Assembly (NCBI RefSeq): GCF_014842915.1
Contig: NZ_JACYXI010000022.1
Span: forward strand, 1-48,643
Reading direction: 5' to 3'
DNA: 48,643 nt
DNA from: Roseibium litorale
GTDB taxonomy: Bacteria > Pseudomonadota > Alphaproteobacteria > Rhizobiales > Stappiaceae
The notes under the pieces were generated by a model, which worked only from the letters and a program-made list of their open reading frames with translations, had not been told where the DNA came from and searched no databases. Positions 34,100 through 44,486 of this stretch are shown here, in pieces; positions within the stretch are counted from its first letter, which is position 1, and every line of letters starts with the position of its first letter. The position numbers were made by a program, and so were the translations under genes.

Positions 34100-34555
34100 A
34101 TGTTCGATATCGGATGGACTGAAATCATGGTGATCGCCTGTGTTGCGATCATCGTTGTCGGTCCGAAAGACCTCCCCCGCATGCTGCGGACCGTCGGTCA
34201 GATGATCGGCAAGGCCCGCCGCCTGTCACGGGAATTCCAGTCCACTTTCAATGACGCGATCCGGGAGGCTGAACAGCAAGCCGGTATCGACGAGATGCGC
34301 AAGCAGGTGGAAGCAGCTGGCAACACCAATCCCCTCGGAGACCTCAAGAAGTCCATCGAGGCGGATTTGAACGCAAAGACTGCCAAACCGACCGCGCCTG
34401 AGGCCGTTCCGCCGGTGCCGATGGCAACGGCTCCCTCAGCTGAACCTGCAGCCGAGCCTGTTCCGGTAGAAGCTCCGGATGCGTCCGGAGAAGCCGCCGT
34501 TCCTGTTTCCGAAAAGACGGAAGCCGCCAAGGCTCCCGAGGAATCCAAGGCATGA
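34100..34555 (+). CDS. tatB: Sec-independent translocase protein TatB
   Basis: 151 residues. N-terminal membrane helix with [20 protein letters not shown] and the [14 protein letters not shown] hinge typical of TatB, then an amphipathic helix and a Pro/Ala/Glu-rich tail. Receptor partner of TatC. Stop and tatC start overlap (ATGA). Confidence 0.92.
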   Translation: MFDIGWTEIMVIACVAIIVVGPKDLPRMLRTVGQMIGKARRLSREFQSTFNDAIREAEQQAGIDEMRKQVEAAGNTNPLGDLKKSIEADLNAKTAKPTAPEAVPPVPMATAPSAEPAAEPVPVEAPDASGEAAVPVSEKTEAAKAPEESKA

Positions 34556-35346
34556 GCCAGGACGATATCGAGGCCTCGAAGGCTCCACTCATCGAGCATC
34601 TGATCGAATTGCGCCAGCGGCTGTTGAAGTCGGTGATCGCGGTCCTGATCATGTTCGTGATCTGCTTCTATTTCGCCACCGACATCTACAACATCCTGAC
34701 GGTGCCCTACCTGAAGGCTGCTCCCAATCCGGAGCACGTGGAGATGATCTTCACCGCGCCGCAGGAGTGGTTCTTCACCCAGCTGAAGCTGGCGCTGTTC
34801 GGGGCCATGTTCCTGGCGTTTCCGGTGATCGCCTCTCAGGTCTACATGTTCGTGGCGCCTGGGCTTTACAAGAACGAGCGGTCGGCCTTCCTGCCGTTTC
34901 TGGTCGCCACGCCGATTCTCTTCGCGCTTGGTGCCTGCCTCGTCTATTTCCTCGTCATGCCCATGGCGATGACCTTCTTCCTGTCCATGGAACAGGTTGG
35001 AGGCGAGGGCAAGGTGGCCATCCAGCACCTGGCAAAGGTGAGCGAATATCTCAGCCTGATCATGGTGCTGATCTTCGCCTTTGGCCTTGTGTTTCAGCTG
35101 CCTGTGATTCTGACGCTGCTGGGCCGGGCCGGGCTGGTTTCGGCGCAAACCCTCCGGGAAAAGCGCAAGTATGCAATCGTCTTTGCCTTCGTGGCAGCAG
35201 CTGTCCTGACGCCGCCGGATCCGATTTCGCAGATCGGCCTTGCACTGCCGACGCTGCTTCTCTACGAAGTCTCCATCATTTCCGTCCGGCTTGTCGAACG
35301 CCAGCGAGCGGAACGAGAGGCAGAGCGCGAGGCCGCTGAGGGCTGA
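34552..35346 (+). CDS. tatC: Sec-independent translocase protein TatC
   Basis: 264 residues with six membrane helices. Diagnostic sequences are [16 protein letters not shown] at the N-terminus, [18 protein letters not shown] and [17 protein letters not shown]. TatC recognises twin-arginine signal peptides. Overlaps tatB by four bases. Confidence 0.95.
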   Translation: MSQDDIEASKAPLIEHLIELRQRLLKSVIAVLIMFVICFYFATDIYNILTVPYLKAAPNPEHVEMIFTAPQEWFFTQLKLALFGAMFLAFPVIASQVYMFVAPGLYKNERSAFLPFLVATPILFALGACLVYFLVMPMAMTFFLSMEQVGGEGKVAIQHLAKVSEYLSLIMVLIFAFGLVFQLPVILTLLGRAGLVSAQTLREKRKYAIVFAFVAAAVLTPPDPISQIGLALPTLLLYEVSIISVRLVERQRAEREAEREAAEG

Positions 35347-35414
35347 GGCTCCTGCAAATCGTCCCGGAGCGGCGCGGCAATCCGCACTTAACCAAGCGCC
35401 GCCCGGGAAGCACG

Positions 35415-36695
35415 ATGTTCGATATCAAATGGATCAGGGAAAACAGCGAAGCCTTTGACGCGGGTCTTGCCCGCCGTGGCTATGAGCCCTCAGCCGCCAA
35501 GCTGATTGCGCTGGATGATGCGCGCCGGTCCCATATCACCAAGCTTCAGGACGCCCAGAACCGCCGCAACGCCGCCTCCAAGGAAATCGGCAAGGCAAAG
35601 GCCAGCGGCGATGAAGCCGCAGCCCAGGCCGTGATTGATGAGGTCGCCAAACTCAAGGCCTTCATCCAGGTGGGCGAAGAGGAAGAGCGCAAACTGGTTG
35701 CCGCTCTAGATGAAGCCCTTGCCGTCATTCCGAACCTGCCCCATGACGATGTGCCGGATGGGGAAGACGAGGCGGGCAATGTCGAACTGCGCGTTGTCGG
35801 TGAAAAGCCGGTCTTCAGCTTCAATCACAAGCCGAAGGAACACTTTGAGCTGGGGGAAGTGCATGGCGGAATGGATTTTTCGACCGCTGCCAAACTCTCC
35901 GGTTCGCGCTTCGTGGTGCTGAAGGGCCAGATCGCCCGTCTGGAACGCGCCCTCGGCCAGTTCATGATCGACATGCACACGCAGGAGCATGGCTATACGG
36001 AAGTGTCGCCGCCGCTGCTCGTGCATGACACGGCTCTGTTCGGAACGGGCCAGTTGCCGAAGTTCGAGGAAGATCTCTTCAAGACGACGGGTGATCACTA
36101 TCTGATCCCGACCGCCGAAGTGCCGCTGACCAATCTGGTGGCAGGTGAAATCCTGGCCGAGGAAGAACTGCCCCTGCGCGTGACGGCGCTGACCTATTGC
36201 TTCCGCTCGGAAGCAGGGTCTGCCGGGCGCGATACGCGCGGCATTCTCCGTCAGCACCAGTTCCAGAAGTGCGAACTGGTCTCCATCACCCGTCCGGAAG
36301 ACTCGCTCAACGAACTTGAGCGGATGCTGTCCTGTGCGGAAAACGTGCTGAAGAAGCTCGGGCTGCATTACCGGGTCATGACGCTTTGCACCGGGGATAT
36401 GGGCTTTGGCGCCCGCAAGACCTACGACATCGAGGTCTGGCTGCCGGGGCAGGACACGTTCCGTGAAATCTCGTCCTGCTCGGTCTGCGGCGATTTCCAG
36501 GCCCGGCGCATGAATGCCCGCTACCGGCTCAAGGGCGAAAAGCAGCTTGGCCACGTACACACACTGAACGGTTCGGGTCTTGCCGTTGGCCGCACGCTTA
36601 TCGCTGTCATGGAAAACTATCAGAATGCCGATGGCACGGTTACCGTGCCGGAAGCACTGCGTCCCTACATGAACGGGCTGGAGACCATCGGCTGA
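35415..36695 (+). CDS. serS: seryl-tRNA synthetase
   Basis: 426 residues, class II synthetase. An N-terminal coiled-coil arm (about 30-110) is followed by the catalytic core with motif 2 [24 protein letters not shown] (written in part) and motif 3 [20 protein letters not shown] region. One base separates its stop from the surE ATG. Confidence 0.95.
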   Translation: MFDIKWIRENSEAFDAGLARRGYEPSAAKLIALDDARRSHITKLQDAQNRRNAASKEIGKAKASGDEAAAQAVIDEVAKLKAFIQVGEEEERKLVAALDEALAVIPNLPHDDVPDGEDEAGNVELRVVGEKPVFSFNHKPKEHFELGEVHGGMDFSTAAKLSGSRFVVLKGQIARLERALGQFMIDMHTQEHGYTEVSPPLLVHDTALFGTGQLPKFEEDLFKTTGDHYLIPTAEVPLTNLVAGEILAEEELPLRVTALTYCFRSEAGSAGRDTRGILRQHQFQKCELVSITRPEDSLNELERMLSCAENVLKKLGLHYRVMTLCTGDMGFGARKTYDIEVWLPGQDTFREISSCSVCGDFQARRMNARYRLKGEKQLGHVHTLNGSGLAVGRTLIAVMENYQNADGTVTVPEALRPYMNGLETIG

Positions 36696-36696
36696 T

Positions 36697-37473
36697 ATGC
36701 GCATTCTGATCACCAACGACGACGGCATTCACTCTCCGGGCCTTGCTGCCCTGGAGCGCATCGCCCGGACCTTGAGCGATGATGTCTGGGTCATTGCGCC
36801 TGAGACGGACCAGAGCGGCGTTGCTCATTCGCTGACCTTGAGCGAGCCCCTGCGGCTGCGCAAGATCAGCGAGCGGCACTATGCCCTGCGCGGCACGCCG
36901 ACCGATTGCGTGATCATGGGTCTGCGCAAGGTTCTGCCCGGTGCGCCGGATCTGGTTCTGTCCGGTATCAACCGGGGCCAGAACCTGGCCGAAGACATCA
37001 CCTATTCGGGCACCGTTGCCGGGGCGATCGAAGGCTCTCTGCTGGGCATTCGCTCCATCGCGGTCTCGCAGGCCTACAATTGGACGGATGAGAATGGCCC
37101 GGACTACGGCATTGCCGAGGCTCATGCCACGGAGCTGTTCCGCAAGCTGATCGATTTCGAACTGCCGCCGTTCACTCTGCTCAACGTCAACTTTCCGGCC
37201 TGCCCGGCGGATGAGGTGCAGGGCGTGAAGGTGACCGTTCAGGGCCATCACGAGCAGAGCGGCCTGGTCGTGGACGAACGCAAGGACGGGCGCGGCAATC
37301 CCTATTTCTGGCTGGCCTTCCGTGACCGCGGCAAGTCGATCCTTGAAAACAGCGACCTGCATGCGATCGAAGACGGCTATATTTCCGTGACGCCGCTGCG
37401 CATCGATCTGACGGCCCATGACATGGTTGGTCAACTGGCCAGCAGTCTGTCGGACGGAACCGGTCAGGACTGA
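36697..37473 (+). CDS. surE: 5'-nucleotidase SurE
   Basis: 258 residues, stationary-phase survival phosphatase. [12 protein letters not shown] holds the metal-binding Asp pair, [10 protein letters not shown] and [11 protein letters not shown] follow, and [20 protein letters not shown] holds the conserved Asn. Usual neighbour of pcm, 23 bases downstream. Confidence 0.94.
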   Translation: MRILITNDDGIHSPGLAALERIARTLSDDVWVIAPETDQSGVAHSLTLSEPLRLRKISERHYALRGTPTDCVIMGLRKVLPGAPDLVLSGINRGQNLAEDITYSGTVAGAIEGSLLGIRSIAVSQAYNWTDENGPDYGIAEAHATELFRKLIDFELPPFTLLNVNFPACPADEVQGVKVTVQGHHEQSGLVVDERKDGRGNPYFWLAFRDRGKSILENSDLHAIEDGYISVTPLRIDLTAHDMVGQLASSLSDGTGQD

Positions 37474-37496
37474 GCAGCTGTCATCGGGGGGAATGA

Positions 37497-38189
37497 ATGA
37501 GCGGCGCAAACGGGCCGGGGCAGATTATTGAACCGCACCGCGAAACCCCCGATGAGGTGGAGGCGCGGGCCTCGCTTGTTCTTGCCTTGCGCCGGAGAGG
37601 CATTGGCGACCGGGCGGTGCTGTCAGCTATAGAGCGGGTGCCGCGCCGCCTGTTCCTGTCCGCCGTTCACCATCATCTGGCCTATGAGGATGCCTCACTC
37701 CCGATCGAATGCGGGCAGGTGGCTTCCGCACCCTCCTTTGTCGCCAGGGTCATGCAGGAGCTGGAGCTGAAGCCGGAACATTCGGTTCTGGAGGTCGGCA
37801 CCGGCTCAGGCTATCAGGCCGCCGTCCTCGCCCATCTGGCGGGCAGGGTGGAAAGTGCCGACCGGTATCAGGCGCTCGTGGATCTTGCCGCCCAGCGGAT
37901 AGCCGCTCTCAAGCTGAAGACCGTGCAGGTCCACCACGCCGACGGCTTGCTCGGACTGGGCGCACAGGGGCCCTTTGACCGGATCGTGCTCAACGGATCG
38001 GTGACAGAGATCCCGCAAGGGCTTTTTGCGCAGTTGAAGCCGGGGGGGATTCTGATTGCGCCGCTTGGTATTCCCCGTGAACCGCAGACGCTGATCAAGC
38101 TGAACCGGGCAGGCGGGTCAGAGGAGCGCAAGAGGCTCGGTACCGTGCGCATGATCTCCTTGGTTCCCGGTCTCGCTGGGCGGCTGTGA
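37497..38189 (+). CDS. pcm: protein-L-isoaspartate O-methyltransferase
   Basis: 230 residues. The SAM-binding motif I is VLEVGTGSGYQAAVLA, preceded by the PCMT region LFLSAVHHHLAYEDASLPIECG. It repairs isoaspartyl residues in aged proteins. G-rich ribosome site upstream of ATG 37497. Confidence 0.93.
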   Translation: MSGANGPGQIIEPHRETPDEVEARASLVLALRRRGIGDRAVLSAIERVPRRLFLSAVHHHLAYEDASLPIECGQVASAPSFVARVMQELELKPEHSVLEVGTGSGYQAAVLAHLAGRVESADRYQALVDLAAQRIAALKLKTVQVHHADGLLGLGAQGPFDRIVLNGSVTEIPQGLFAQLKPGGILIAPLGIPREPQTLIKLNRAGGSEERKRLGTVRMISLVPGLAGRL

Positions 38190-38304
38190 TAAAACAGGCC
38201 CGGACTTGATATCTGGGGCAGGTCTGGTTGAGATCTTGTCCAGCTTGCTTCACGTATTGTCAGCATTGAGGATCTATCTGAGCGAAAGTCAGCATTGGCA
38301 CAGA

Positions 38305-38332
38305 TTGAGCCGGTTTCTTAGCTCTTTATAAA
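38305..38332 (+). promoter_or_regulatory. possible promoter for LysM/M23 gene
   Basis: TTGAGC (38305-38310), 16 bases and TATAAA (38327-38332). The 200-base gap after pcm is AT-richer than its surroundings, consistent with a new transcription start. The match is modest. Confidence 0.35.
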
Positions 38333-38389
38333 CCTTACTGGTTTCTACTCTTAACCATAATGATCAATCATCTATCGGTTGAGAGTGCT

Positions 38390-39841
38390 ATGAGTAAGCG
38401 GCTGCGTATCCTCCGTGGCGATCTGATGTCACGGATTGCCTTGATCTCCCTGACCGCCGGTCTGCTGGCGGGGTGCAGCTCTGCGACTGAGCGCTTCAGT
38501 GACTATGACTTCACCACGAGCAGTGTGTCGAACCGGCCTTCTGCCTCCAGCCAGCCGGCGCAGCCGTCCTACCGGGATGTCGCCAGCGGCTCGCAGAATT
38601 ACGGCTACAACGGCCAGCTTCCCTCCGCAGGCGGGCGTGCCGGTGCAACCGGGTCCGTAACCCGCTCCGCAGATGGGGCTCCTCTGCCTCATGCAAATGT
38701 GCCTTCCGGCGGCGCCTCTTATGCATCTGCTCCGGCAGCCGCTCCCGTGCCTTCGCGCCGGTCTGTGGTGACTTCGAATTCGCTTCCGCCGGTCGAGACG
38801 GCGCCTGCGCCGGAAACACGCACGGCTTCGCTGCGTGAGCCGGTTGCGGCAACGCCTTCGGTCTCGACGGCGAATGCGGTTTCCTGGAATGGCTGGTCTT
38901 CTGCGGGGGGCACGCGCGTCACTTTGCGCAACGGCGACACGGTCGCGGGTCTGTCCAAGCGTTACGGGGTTCCCGAGCGGGCGATTGTTGCTGTGAATGG
39001 CATCGAAGACATTTCTTCGGTCCGTCCGGGACAGAGCCTGATCATCCCGACCTATGTCTATTCGCCGAATGGCAGCAGCCGGCAGGCCGATGCTGGGGCG
39101 GTCGTTCGTCCATCGTCACGCCCGGATACAATGGTAACCGGTTCGATCCCGAACGCGTCCGAGGCGGGTGTCCGCGCTGTTCCTGAGGCCAAGCCCCGCT
39201 ATCAGCCGCAGTTCGCTGAAGTCCGCTCCGGCAAGGTCTCGGATGCAGCTCCCGTCCGCGTCAGCACGCCGGACGCAAAGCCTGCCCATTCGGCCGCGCC
39301 TGTCGCCACCCGCACGGTGAGCGTTTCCGGGTCTGTTCCCCAGAGCCCGTCCAAACCTGCTCTGGTCTCCAGTGTGCAGGAGCCTGTCCGTCAGGAAGCC
39401 GCTCCGGCCAAGATTGAGAAGCCCCAGGTTGTCGCCAATGCGGATCCGGTCGAAACCGGCGTTCCGAACTTCCGCTGGCCGGTTCGCGGCAAGGTGATTT
39501 CTGACTTTGGCGCCAAGCCGGGCGGCGCGCGCAATGACGGCGTGAACCTCTCCGTTCCGGAAGGCACTCCGGTCAAGGCCGCCGACAGCGGCACGGTGAT
39601 CTATGCCGGGAACGAGCTGAAGGGCTACGGCAATCTGGTTCTGCTGCGCCATGAAGACGGCTGGGTGACGGCATATGCCCATAACTCAGAGCTGAACGTG
39701 AAGCGCGGTGACGCGGTCAACCGGGGTGACACGATCGCCCTTGCCGGCGCCACGGGTTCCGTTAATCAGCCCCAGGTGCACTTCGAAGTGCGCAAGGGCA
39801 ACAAGCCCGTCGATCCGATGCGCTATCTGCCGAAGGACTGA
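38390..39841 (+). CDS. nlpD: NlpD-like LysM/LytM lipoprotein
   Basis: 483 residues. The lipoprotein signal ends LLAGC with C29. A Ser/Ala/Pro-rich linker, a LysM domain (about 178-224, RNGDTVAGLSKRYGVPERAI) and a C-terminal LytM/M23 domain (about 361-481) follow. The metal ligands of active M23 enzymes are missing: HxGxD is N382-D-G-V-N386 and HxH is Q462-V-H464. This fits NlpD/EnvC-type amidase activators rather than a peptidase. ATG 38390 is chosen; 38360 and 38426 are also in frame. It closes the housekeeping run and has its own terminator. Confidence 0.85.
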   Translation: MSKRLRILRGDLMSRIALISLTAGLLAGCSSATERFSDYDFTTSSVSNRPSASSQPAQPSYRDVASGSQNYGYNGQLPSAGGRAGATGSVTRSADGAPLPHANVPSGGASYASAPAAAPVPSRRSVVTSNSLPPVETAPAPETRTASLREPVAATPSVSTANAVSWNGWSSAGGTRVTLRNGDTVAGLSKRYGVPERAIVAVNGIEDISSVRPGQSLIIPTYVYSPNGSSRQADAGAVVRPSSRPDTMVTGSIPNASEAGVRAVPEAKPRYQPQFAEVRSGKVSDAAPVRVSTPDAKPAHSAAPVATRTVSVSGSVPQSPSKPALVSSVQEPVRQEAAPAKIEKPQVVANADPVETGVPNFRWPVRGKVISDFGAKPGGARNDGVNLSVPEGTPVKAADSGTVIYAGNELKGYGNLVLLRHEDGWVTAYAHNSELNVKRGDAVNRGDTIALAGATGSVNQPQVHFEVRKGNKPVDPMRYLPKD

Positions 39842-39870
39842 GACAGTCTGCTGAGCGGATTTTCACTATC

Positions 39871-39899
39871 GAAAGCCCCGGCAAGTCCGGGGCTTTTGC
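39871..39899. terminator. terminator between convergent genes
   Basis: AAAGCCCCGG-CAAG-TCCGGGGCTTTTGC, shared by the LysM/M23 gene (plus) and the DUF815 ATPase gene (minus). Confidence 0.82.
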
Positions 39900-39939
39900 A
39901 TGTGTGGTCTGCCTGCCTGAAAACCCAGGGGTGCCGTTG

Positions 39940-40812
39940 TCAGCTCAGCGTCTGTCCCAGACGTCCGGCGAGGTCCTGGATGAACTGAAAGGCTACACGT
40001 CCTGAGCGGCTGCCACGGGTGGTGGCCCATTCCAGCGATTGCGCGCGCAGGGCGTCCGCCTCGATCTTGAGGCCGTAGTGCGCGGCATAGCCGTTGACCA
40101 TCTCCAGATAATCGTCCTGACTGCATTTGTGAAAGCCGAGCCAGAGGCCGAACCGGTCGGAGAGGGAGACCTTTTCCTCGACCGCTTCTGCCGGATTGAT
40201 GGCGGTGGAGCGCTCGTTCTCGATCATATCCCGCGGCAGCAGATGGCGGCGGTTGGACGTTGCATAGAAAATGACGTTGTCCGGACGCCCCTCGATGCCG
40301 CCTTCCAGCACCGCCTTGAGCGATTTGTAGGACGTGTCGTCATTGTCAAAGCTCAGGTCGTCGCAAAAGATGATGAAGCGCTGGCTTGCGTCCCGGATCT
40401 GCTTCATCAGGGCGGGCAGCGTCTCGATGTCCTCCCGGTGGATCTCGATCAGCTTGAGATCGTTTGAACCCATTTCCTGATTGACAGCAGCTTGAGCAGC
40501 CTTCACCAGCGAGGACTTGCCCATGCCGCGGGCACCCCAGAGCAGGGCGTTGTTCGCGGGCAGCCCGCGGGCAAAGCGGCGTGTGTTGTCGAGCAGAAGA
40601 TCCCGGACCCTGGAGACGGAACATAGCAGAGCGATGTCGACCCGGTTCACCTTGGCGACCGGCACCAGTTCGCCGGGGGCAGGGGACCAGACGAAAGCAT
40701 CCGCCGCATCGAGATCCGGCGCGGCAGGAAGCGGCGGCACCGCACGGGCCACAAGTTGCAGCAGGGAATCGAGTTTCTGGTTCAAAAGGGCGATGTCGCT
40801 GGTTTCGGGCAT
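39940..40812 (-). CDS. DUF815 AAA-type ATPase
   Basis: 290 residues of the DUF815 family. Walker A is GARGMGKSSLVK, Walker B FIIFCDDLSFD, then YATSNRRHLLP and SLSDRFGLWLGFHKCSQDDY. The cellular role is not established for the family. It stands alone, convergent with the LysM/M23 gene and divergent from yajC. Confidence 0.85.
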   Translation of the reverse strand: MPETSDIALLNQKLDSLLQLVARAVPPLPAAPDLDAADAFVWSPAPGELVPVAKVNRVDIALLCSVSRVRDLLLDNTRRFARGLPANNALLWGARGMGKSSLVKAAQAAVNQEMGSNDLKLIEIHREDIETLPALMKQIRDASQRFIIFCDDLSFDNDDTSYKSLKAVLEGGIEGRPDNVIFYATSNRRHLLPRDMIENERSTAINPAEAVEEKVSLSDRFGLWLGFHKCSQDDYLEMVNGYAAHYGLKIEADALRAQSLEWATTRGSRSGRVAFQFIQDLAGRLGQTLS

Positions 40813-41046
40813 TGGGACTTGTAACCTTGAATTTCGGACCCACTTTGGGGGCGGCCAGGAGCGAACAAGACGAGTAACACGGGGATGGCGGTACGAAAAC
40901 GGCGCTTATTCCCATTCCGGTACGCTTGTGGCGGGCCGGATTACTTGAAAACCGCCACGCCGCCGGTATAGTCCGGCCACCAGAATTTGGCATTTGTTGC
41001 CGGCGGCAAGCTTTGCCGGCGCGAAGAGCCCTCAGAGGAGATATGT

Positions 41047-41379
41047 ATGTTCATCACCCCCGCCTACGCGCAGACCGGAGCTCCGTTCGACGTTGGCATG
41101 ATCGGCCAGTTCCTGCCGTTCATCCTGATCTTCGTGATCATGTACTTCCTGATCATCCGTCCGCAGCGTCAGCGCATGAAACAGCATCAGGCCCTGATCG
41201 CAGGTCTGCGCCGCGGCGACAAGATCGTCACCAGTGGCGGTCTGATCGGCAAGGTCTCCAAGGTGGTGGACGACAGCGAACTGGAAGTGGAACTGTCTGA
41301 AGGCGTCAAGGTGCGGATCGTCCGCTCCATGGTTCAGGAAGTCCGTTCCAAGTCCGAACCGGCCAAGGAAGGCGCATAA
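41047..41379 (+). CDS. yajC: preprotein translocase subunit YajC
   Basis: 110 residues with one membrane helix (FLPFILIFVIMYFLIIRPQ) and the following RPQRQRMKQHQALIAGLRRGDKIVT region, diagnostic for YajC. GAGGAG precedes ATG 41047; the frame upstream is shadow. Forms a complex with SecDF. Confidence 0.94.
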   Translation: MFITPAYAQTGAPFDVGMIGQFLPFILIFVIMYFLIIRPQRQRMKQHQALIAGLRRGDKIVTSGGLIGKVSKVVDDSELEVELSEGVKVRIVRSMVQEVRSKSEPAKEGA

Positions 41380-41402
41380 GCGCTCCCTGACTTCGCATTT
41401 GC

Positions 41403-41431
41403 GCCAGGCCGGTCTCTTTTCCCGGCCTGGC
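41403..41431 (+). other. stem-loop between yajC and secD
   Basis: GCCAGGCCGG and CCGGCCTGGC form a perfect 10-base stem around a 9-base loop. There is no T-run, so it is more likely an mRNA processing or stability element than a terminator. Confidence 0.55.
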
Positions 41432-41453
41432 ACCCCAGCACAGGCCTCCCGTC

Positions 41454-43064
41454 ATGCTTTATTTTGCCCGCTGGAAGATTGCCGTCATCACACTCGTGGT
41501 CCTTGCCGGCATTCTGACGACGCTGCCCAATTTCTTCTCCGCCAAGACTCTTGAAAGCTGGCCGGGCTTCCTGCCGCACAACAAGATGGTTCTTGGCCTC
41601 GATCTGCAGGGCGGTGCCTATCTGCTCTATGAAGTCGACAAGGCCGACTATGTCCAGAAGCGCTTCCGGACCCTTGAAGGCGATATCCGCAATGCGCTGC
41701 GTGAGCAGCCGCGCATCGGCTATACAGGCCTCGGGATCCAGGGCGATGCTGTTCAGGTCCGGATCCGCGACCTGTCCCAGCTTGAGGAAGCAACCAAGCG
41801 CCTGAACGGCTTGCGCAATCCTCTCGTCAACTCGGTCTTCGGCGGTCAGGCCGTCAACGAGTTCGACGTCAATGTTTCCAGCGATGGTCTGGCGCGCATC
41901 ACCTATTCCCAAGAGGGCCTGGACCAGCGCCTGCAGTCGATCGTTCAGCAGTCGATCGAGGTCATCCGCCGCCGCGTCGACGAAATCGGCACCACGGAAC
42001 CCAGCATTCAGCGGCAGGGCACCGACCGTATCCTGGTTGAGGCACCGGGTGAAAGCGATCCGCAGCGCCTGAAGGATCTGGTCGGCCAGACCGCGCAGCT
42101 GACCTTCCACATGGTCGATACCTCCATGTCCGGCCAGCAGGCGCTCCAATCCCGTCCGCCAGTGGGCACCGTCGTGGCCATGTCCACAGACGATCCGCCC
42201 ATCCCCTATCTGATCGACGAGACACCGCTTCTGACCGGTGAAGACCTCGTGGATGCCCAGGTCTCCTTTGATCAGCGCAACAATGAGCCGGTGGTGAACT
42301 TCCGCTTCAGCACGGCAGGCGCCCGCAAGTTTTCGGTCATCACCCAGCAGAATGTCGGCAAGCCCTTTGCCATCGTTCTGGACAATGAAGTGATCTCCGC
42401 TCCGGTCATCCGGGAGCCGATCACCGGCGGGTCGGGTCAGATCTCGGGTAATTTCACGGTTGAAGGCGCCAATGACCTGGCGGTCCTGCTGCGTGCGGGC
42501 GCTCTTCCGGCCAAGCTGACCGTGATCGAAGAACGCTCCATCGGCCCGGGTCTTGGCGCCGACTCGATCGAAGCCGGCAAGCTGGCCTCGCTGATCGGGG
42601 CTGCCGCCGTCGTGATCTTCATGATCCTGGCTTATGGCCGTTTCGGCATCATTGCCGACGTTGCACTCGCGGTGAACGTGATCCTGATCTTTGGGGTGTT
42701 GACGACACTGCAGGCAACGCTGACGCTGCCGGGTATTGCCGGTATTGTTCTGACCATCGGCATGGCGGTGGACGCCAACGTACTGATTTATGAGCGTATC
42801 CGCGAGGAAATGCGGGCAGGGCGTTCTGCGATCTCCGCCATCGACGCCGGGTTCAGCCGCGCACTCGGCACCATCCTGGATGCCAACATCACAACGCTGA
42901 TCGCGGCACTGATCCTGTTCCAGCTCGGGTCCGGGCCGGTCAAGGGCTTCGCCGTTACGCTTGCTGTCGGTATTTTCACGACCGTCTTTTCGGCCTTCAC
43001 CTTCACGCGGTTCCTGATCGCCATGTGGGTGCGCCGCGCGCGGCCGACGAAACTGCCTCTGTAA
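41454..43064 (+). CDS. secD: protein translocase subunit SecD
   Basis: 536 residues. First membrane helix near the start, the periplasmic P1 region with LGLDLQGGAYLLYEVD, then five helices with the GMAVDANVLIYERIREE motif. Uses the proton-motive force to help protein export. It is 74 bases after yajC and 16 before secF. Confidence 0.95.
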   Translation: MLYFARWKIAVITLVVLAGILTTLPNFFSAKTLESWPGFLPHNKMVLGLDLQGGAYLLYEVDKADYVQKRFRTLEGDIRNALREQPRIGYTGLGIQGDAVQVRIRDLSQLEEATKRLNGLRNPLVNSVFGGQAVNEFDVNVSSDGLARITYSQEGLDQRLQSIVQQSIEVIRRRVDEIGTTEPSIQRQGTDRILVEAPGESDPQRLKDLVGQTAQLTFHMVDTSMSGQQALQSRPPVGTVVAMSTDDPPIPYLIDETPLLTGEDLVDAQVSFDQRNNEPVVNFRFSTAGARKFSVITQQNVGKPFAIVLDNEVISAPVIREPITGGSGQISGNFTVEGANDLAVLLRAGALPAKLTVIEERSIGPGLGADSIEAGKLASLIGAAAVVIFMILAYGRFGIIADVALAVNVILIFGVLTTLQATLTLPGIAGIVLTIGMAVDANVLIYERIREEMRAGRSAISAIDAGFSRALGTILDANITTLIAALILFQLGSGPVKGFAVTLAVGIFTTVFSAFTFTRFLIAMWVRRARPTKLPL

Positions 43065-43080
43065 TCCGGGAGTTGAAAGA

Positions 43081-44034
43081 GTGGCTTTGCTAAGACTTAT
43101 TCCGGATGACACGAAGATCCGGTTCATGTGGCTCAGAAAGATCAGCTTCCCGCTGGCCATCGTTCTGGGGCTTGGTTCCATTGCACTGTTCTTCATGGTC
43201 GGCCTGAACTACGGCATCGACTTCAAGGGCGGTACGGTTATCGAAATGAAGACCCAGGGGCCTGCCGATGTGGCGGGTATCCGGTCGGCCCTGAGCGATC
43301 TGAACCTGGGCGACGTTCAGGTTCAGCAGTTCGGCGGTGAAGATGAAGTGCTGGTCCGCATTGAGGAGCAGCCGGGCGGAGAACTTGCCCAGCAGGCCGT
43401 AGTCGCCAAGGTGCGTGATGCCTTTGCCGAAGACCAGGTGGATTTCCGCCGGGTTGAGGTCGTGGGCCCACGCGTGTCCGAAGAGCTGGCGCGTGCCGGG
43501 ATCCTCGGGGTTGCTGTCTCCCTGATTGCGATCCTGTTCTACATCTGGTTCCGGTTCGAGTGGCAGTTCGCCATCGGTGCGATCCTGACCACTTTCAATG
43601 ACGTGCTGGTCACCATTGGCCTGTTTGTCATCCTGCGTCTGGATTTCTCGCTGTCGTCCATTGCGGCGGTTCTGACCATCATCGGTTACTCGCTCAATGA
43701 TACCGTGGTGGTCTATGACCGGATCCGCGAAAACCTGCGCCGCTACAAGAAGATGCCGCTGACCGATCTTCTCGATCAGTCCATCAACGAAACCCTGTCG
43801 CGCACCACCATGACGTCGCTGACGACCCTGCTGGCCCTGTTTGCCCTCTATGCCTTCGGCGGCGAGGTCATCCGGTCCTTCACCCTCGCGATGATCTTCG
43901 GGATTGCCATTGGCACCTATTCGTCGATCTTCCTGGCAGCTCCTTTCCTGATCCTGTTCAACCTGCGTTCGGACGGCAAGTCTGACGGAGAGAATGCAGA
44001 ATCCGGGGAAACCGGCACAGCTCCGGCGGCCTGA
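43081..44034 (+). CDS. secF: protein translocase subunit SecF
   Basis: 317 residues starting with GTG (GGGAG upstream), giving MALLRLIPDDTKIRFMWLRK, a normal SecF start. It has six helices, the GIDFKGGTVIEM motif and GYSLNDTVVVYDRIREN. Partner of SecD. Confidence 0.95.
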   Translation: MALLRLIPDDTKIRFMWLRKISFPLAIVLGLGSIALFFMVGLNYGIDFKGGTVIEMKTQGPADVAGIRSALSDLNLGDVQVQQFGGEDEVLVRIEEQPGGELAQQAVVAKVRDAFAEDQVDFRRVEVVGPRVSEELARAGILGVAVSLIAILFYIWFRFEWQFAIGAILTTFNDVLVTIGLFVILRLDFSLSSIAAVLTIIGYSLNDTVVVYDRIRENLRRYKKMPLTDLLDQSINETLSRTTMTSLTTLLALFALYAFGGEVIRSFTLAMIFGIAIGTYSSIFLAAPFLILFNLRSDGKSDGENAESGETGTAPAA

Positions 44035-44041
44035 GGCGATC

Positions 44042-44419
44042 ATGGAAATCCGGGACGCTCATTTTCCGGGCCGGGCCCCGCTCGATGCCTATGGCAACGG
44101 CGGGTTCCGGTTCGCCAACATGTCCCACCGGGGCTCCATCCTGTGCGTGCCTTCGGGCATCTATGGATGGACCCCGGTTTCCTTTGCCGACCTTACCCTT
44201 GACGCCTTCGCCAAGGTTCTGGAAGAGCCGGGCGATATTGAAGTGCTGCTCGTCGGCACCGGTACGGATCTCCGGCCCCTGCCTCAGGAGCTGAAACAGG
44301 CGTTCCGGGAGGCCGGTATCATTTCCGATGCCATGTCCACAGGGGCCGCCGTGCGCACGTTCAACGTCATGCTATCGGAAGAGCGGGCCGTCGCCGCAGC
44401 CCTTCTGGCAGTGGAGTGA
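44042..44419 (+). CDS. Mth938-like (NDUFAF3-type) protein
   Basis: 125 residues of the Mth938-like/DUF498 family: NGGFRFANMSHRGSILCVPSG, LLVGTGTDLRPLPQEL and STGAAVRTFNVMLSEERAV. Mitochondrial homologues (NDUFAF3) help assemble complex I. ATG 44042 is seven bases after the secF stop, so it is co-transcribed with secDF. The bacterial function is unproven. Confidence 0.87.
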   Translation: MEIRDAHFPGRAPLDAYGNGGFRFANMSHRGSILCVPSGIYGWTPVSFADLTLDAFAKVLEEPGDIEVLLVGTGTDLRPLPQELKQAFREAGIISDAMSTGAAVRTFNVMLSEERAVAAALLAVE

Positions 44420-44486
44420 GTCTAGACGCTTCAATCGCGTTGCGTGGTGGGCTTCTTCTCTATCCGCAGAGTTCGCAGCATGCTCC

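Noticed and set aside
41334..43196. 620-codon open frame antisense to secD
   Set aside because: Shadow of secD; low-complexity, no recognisable motif.
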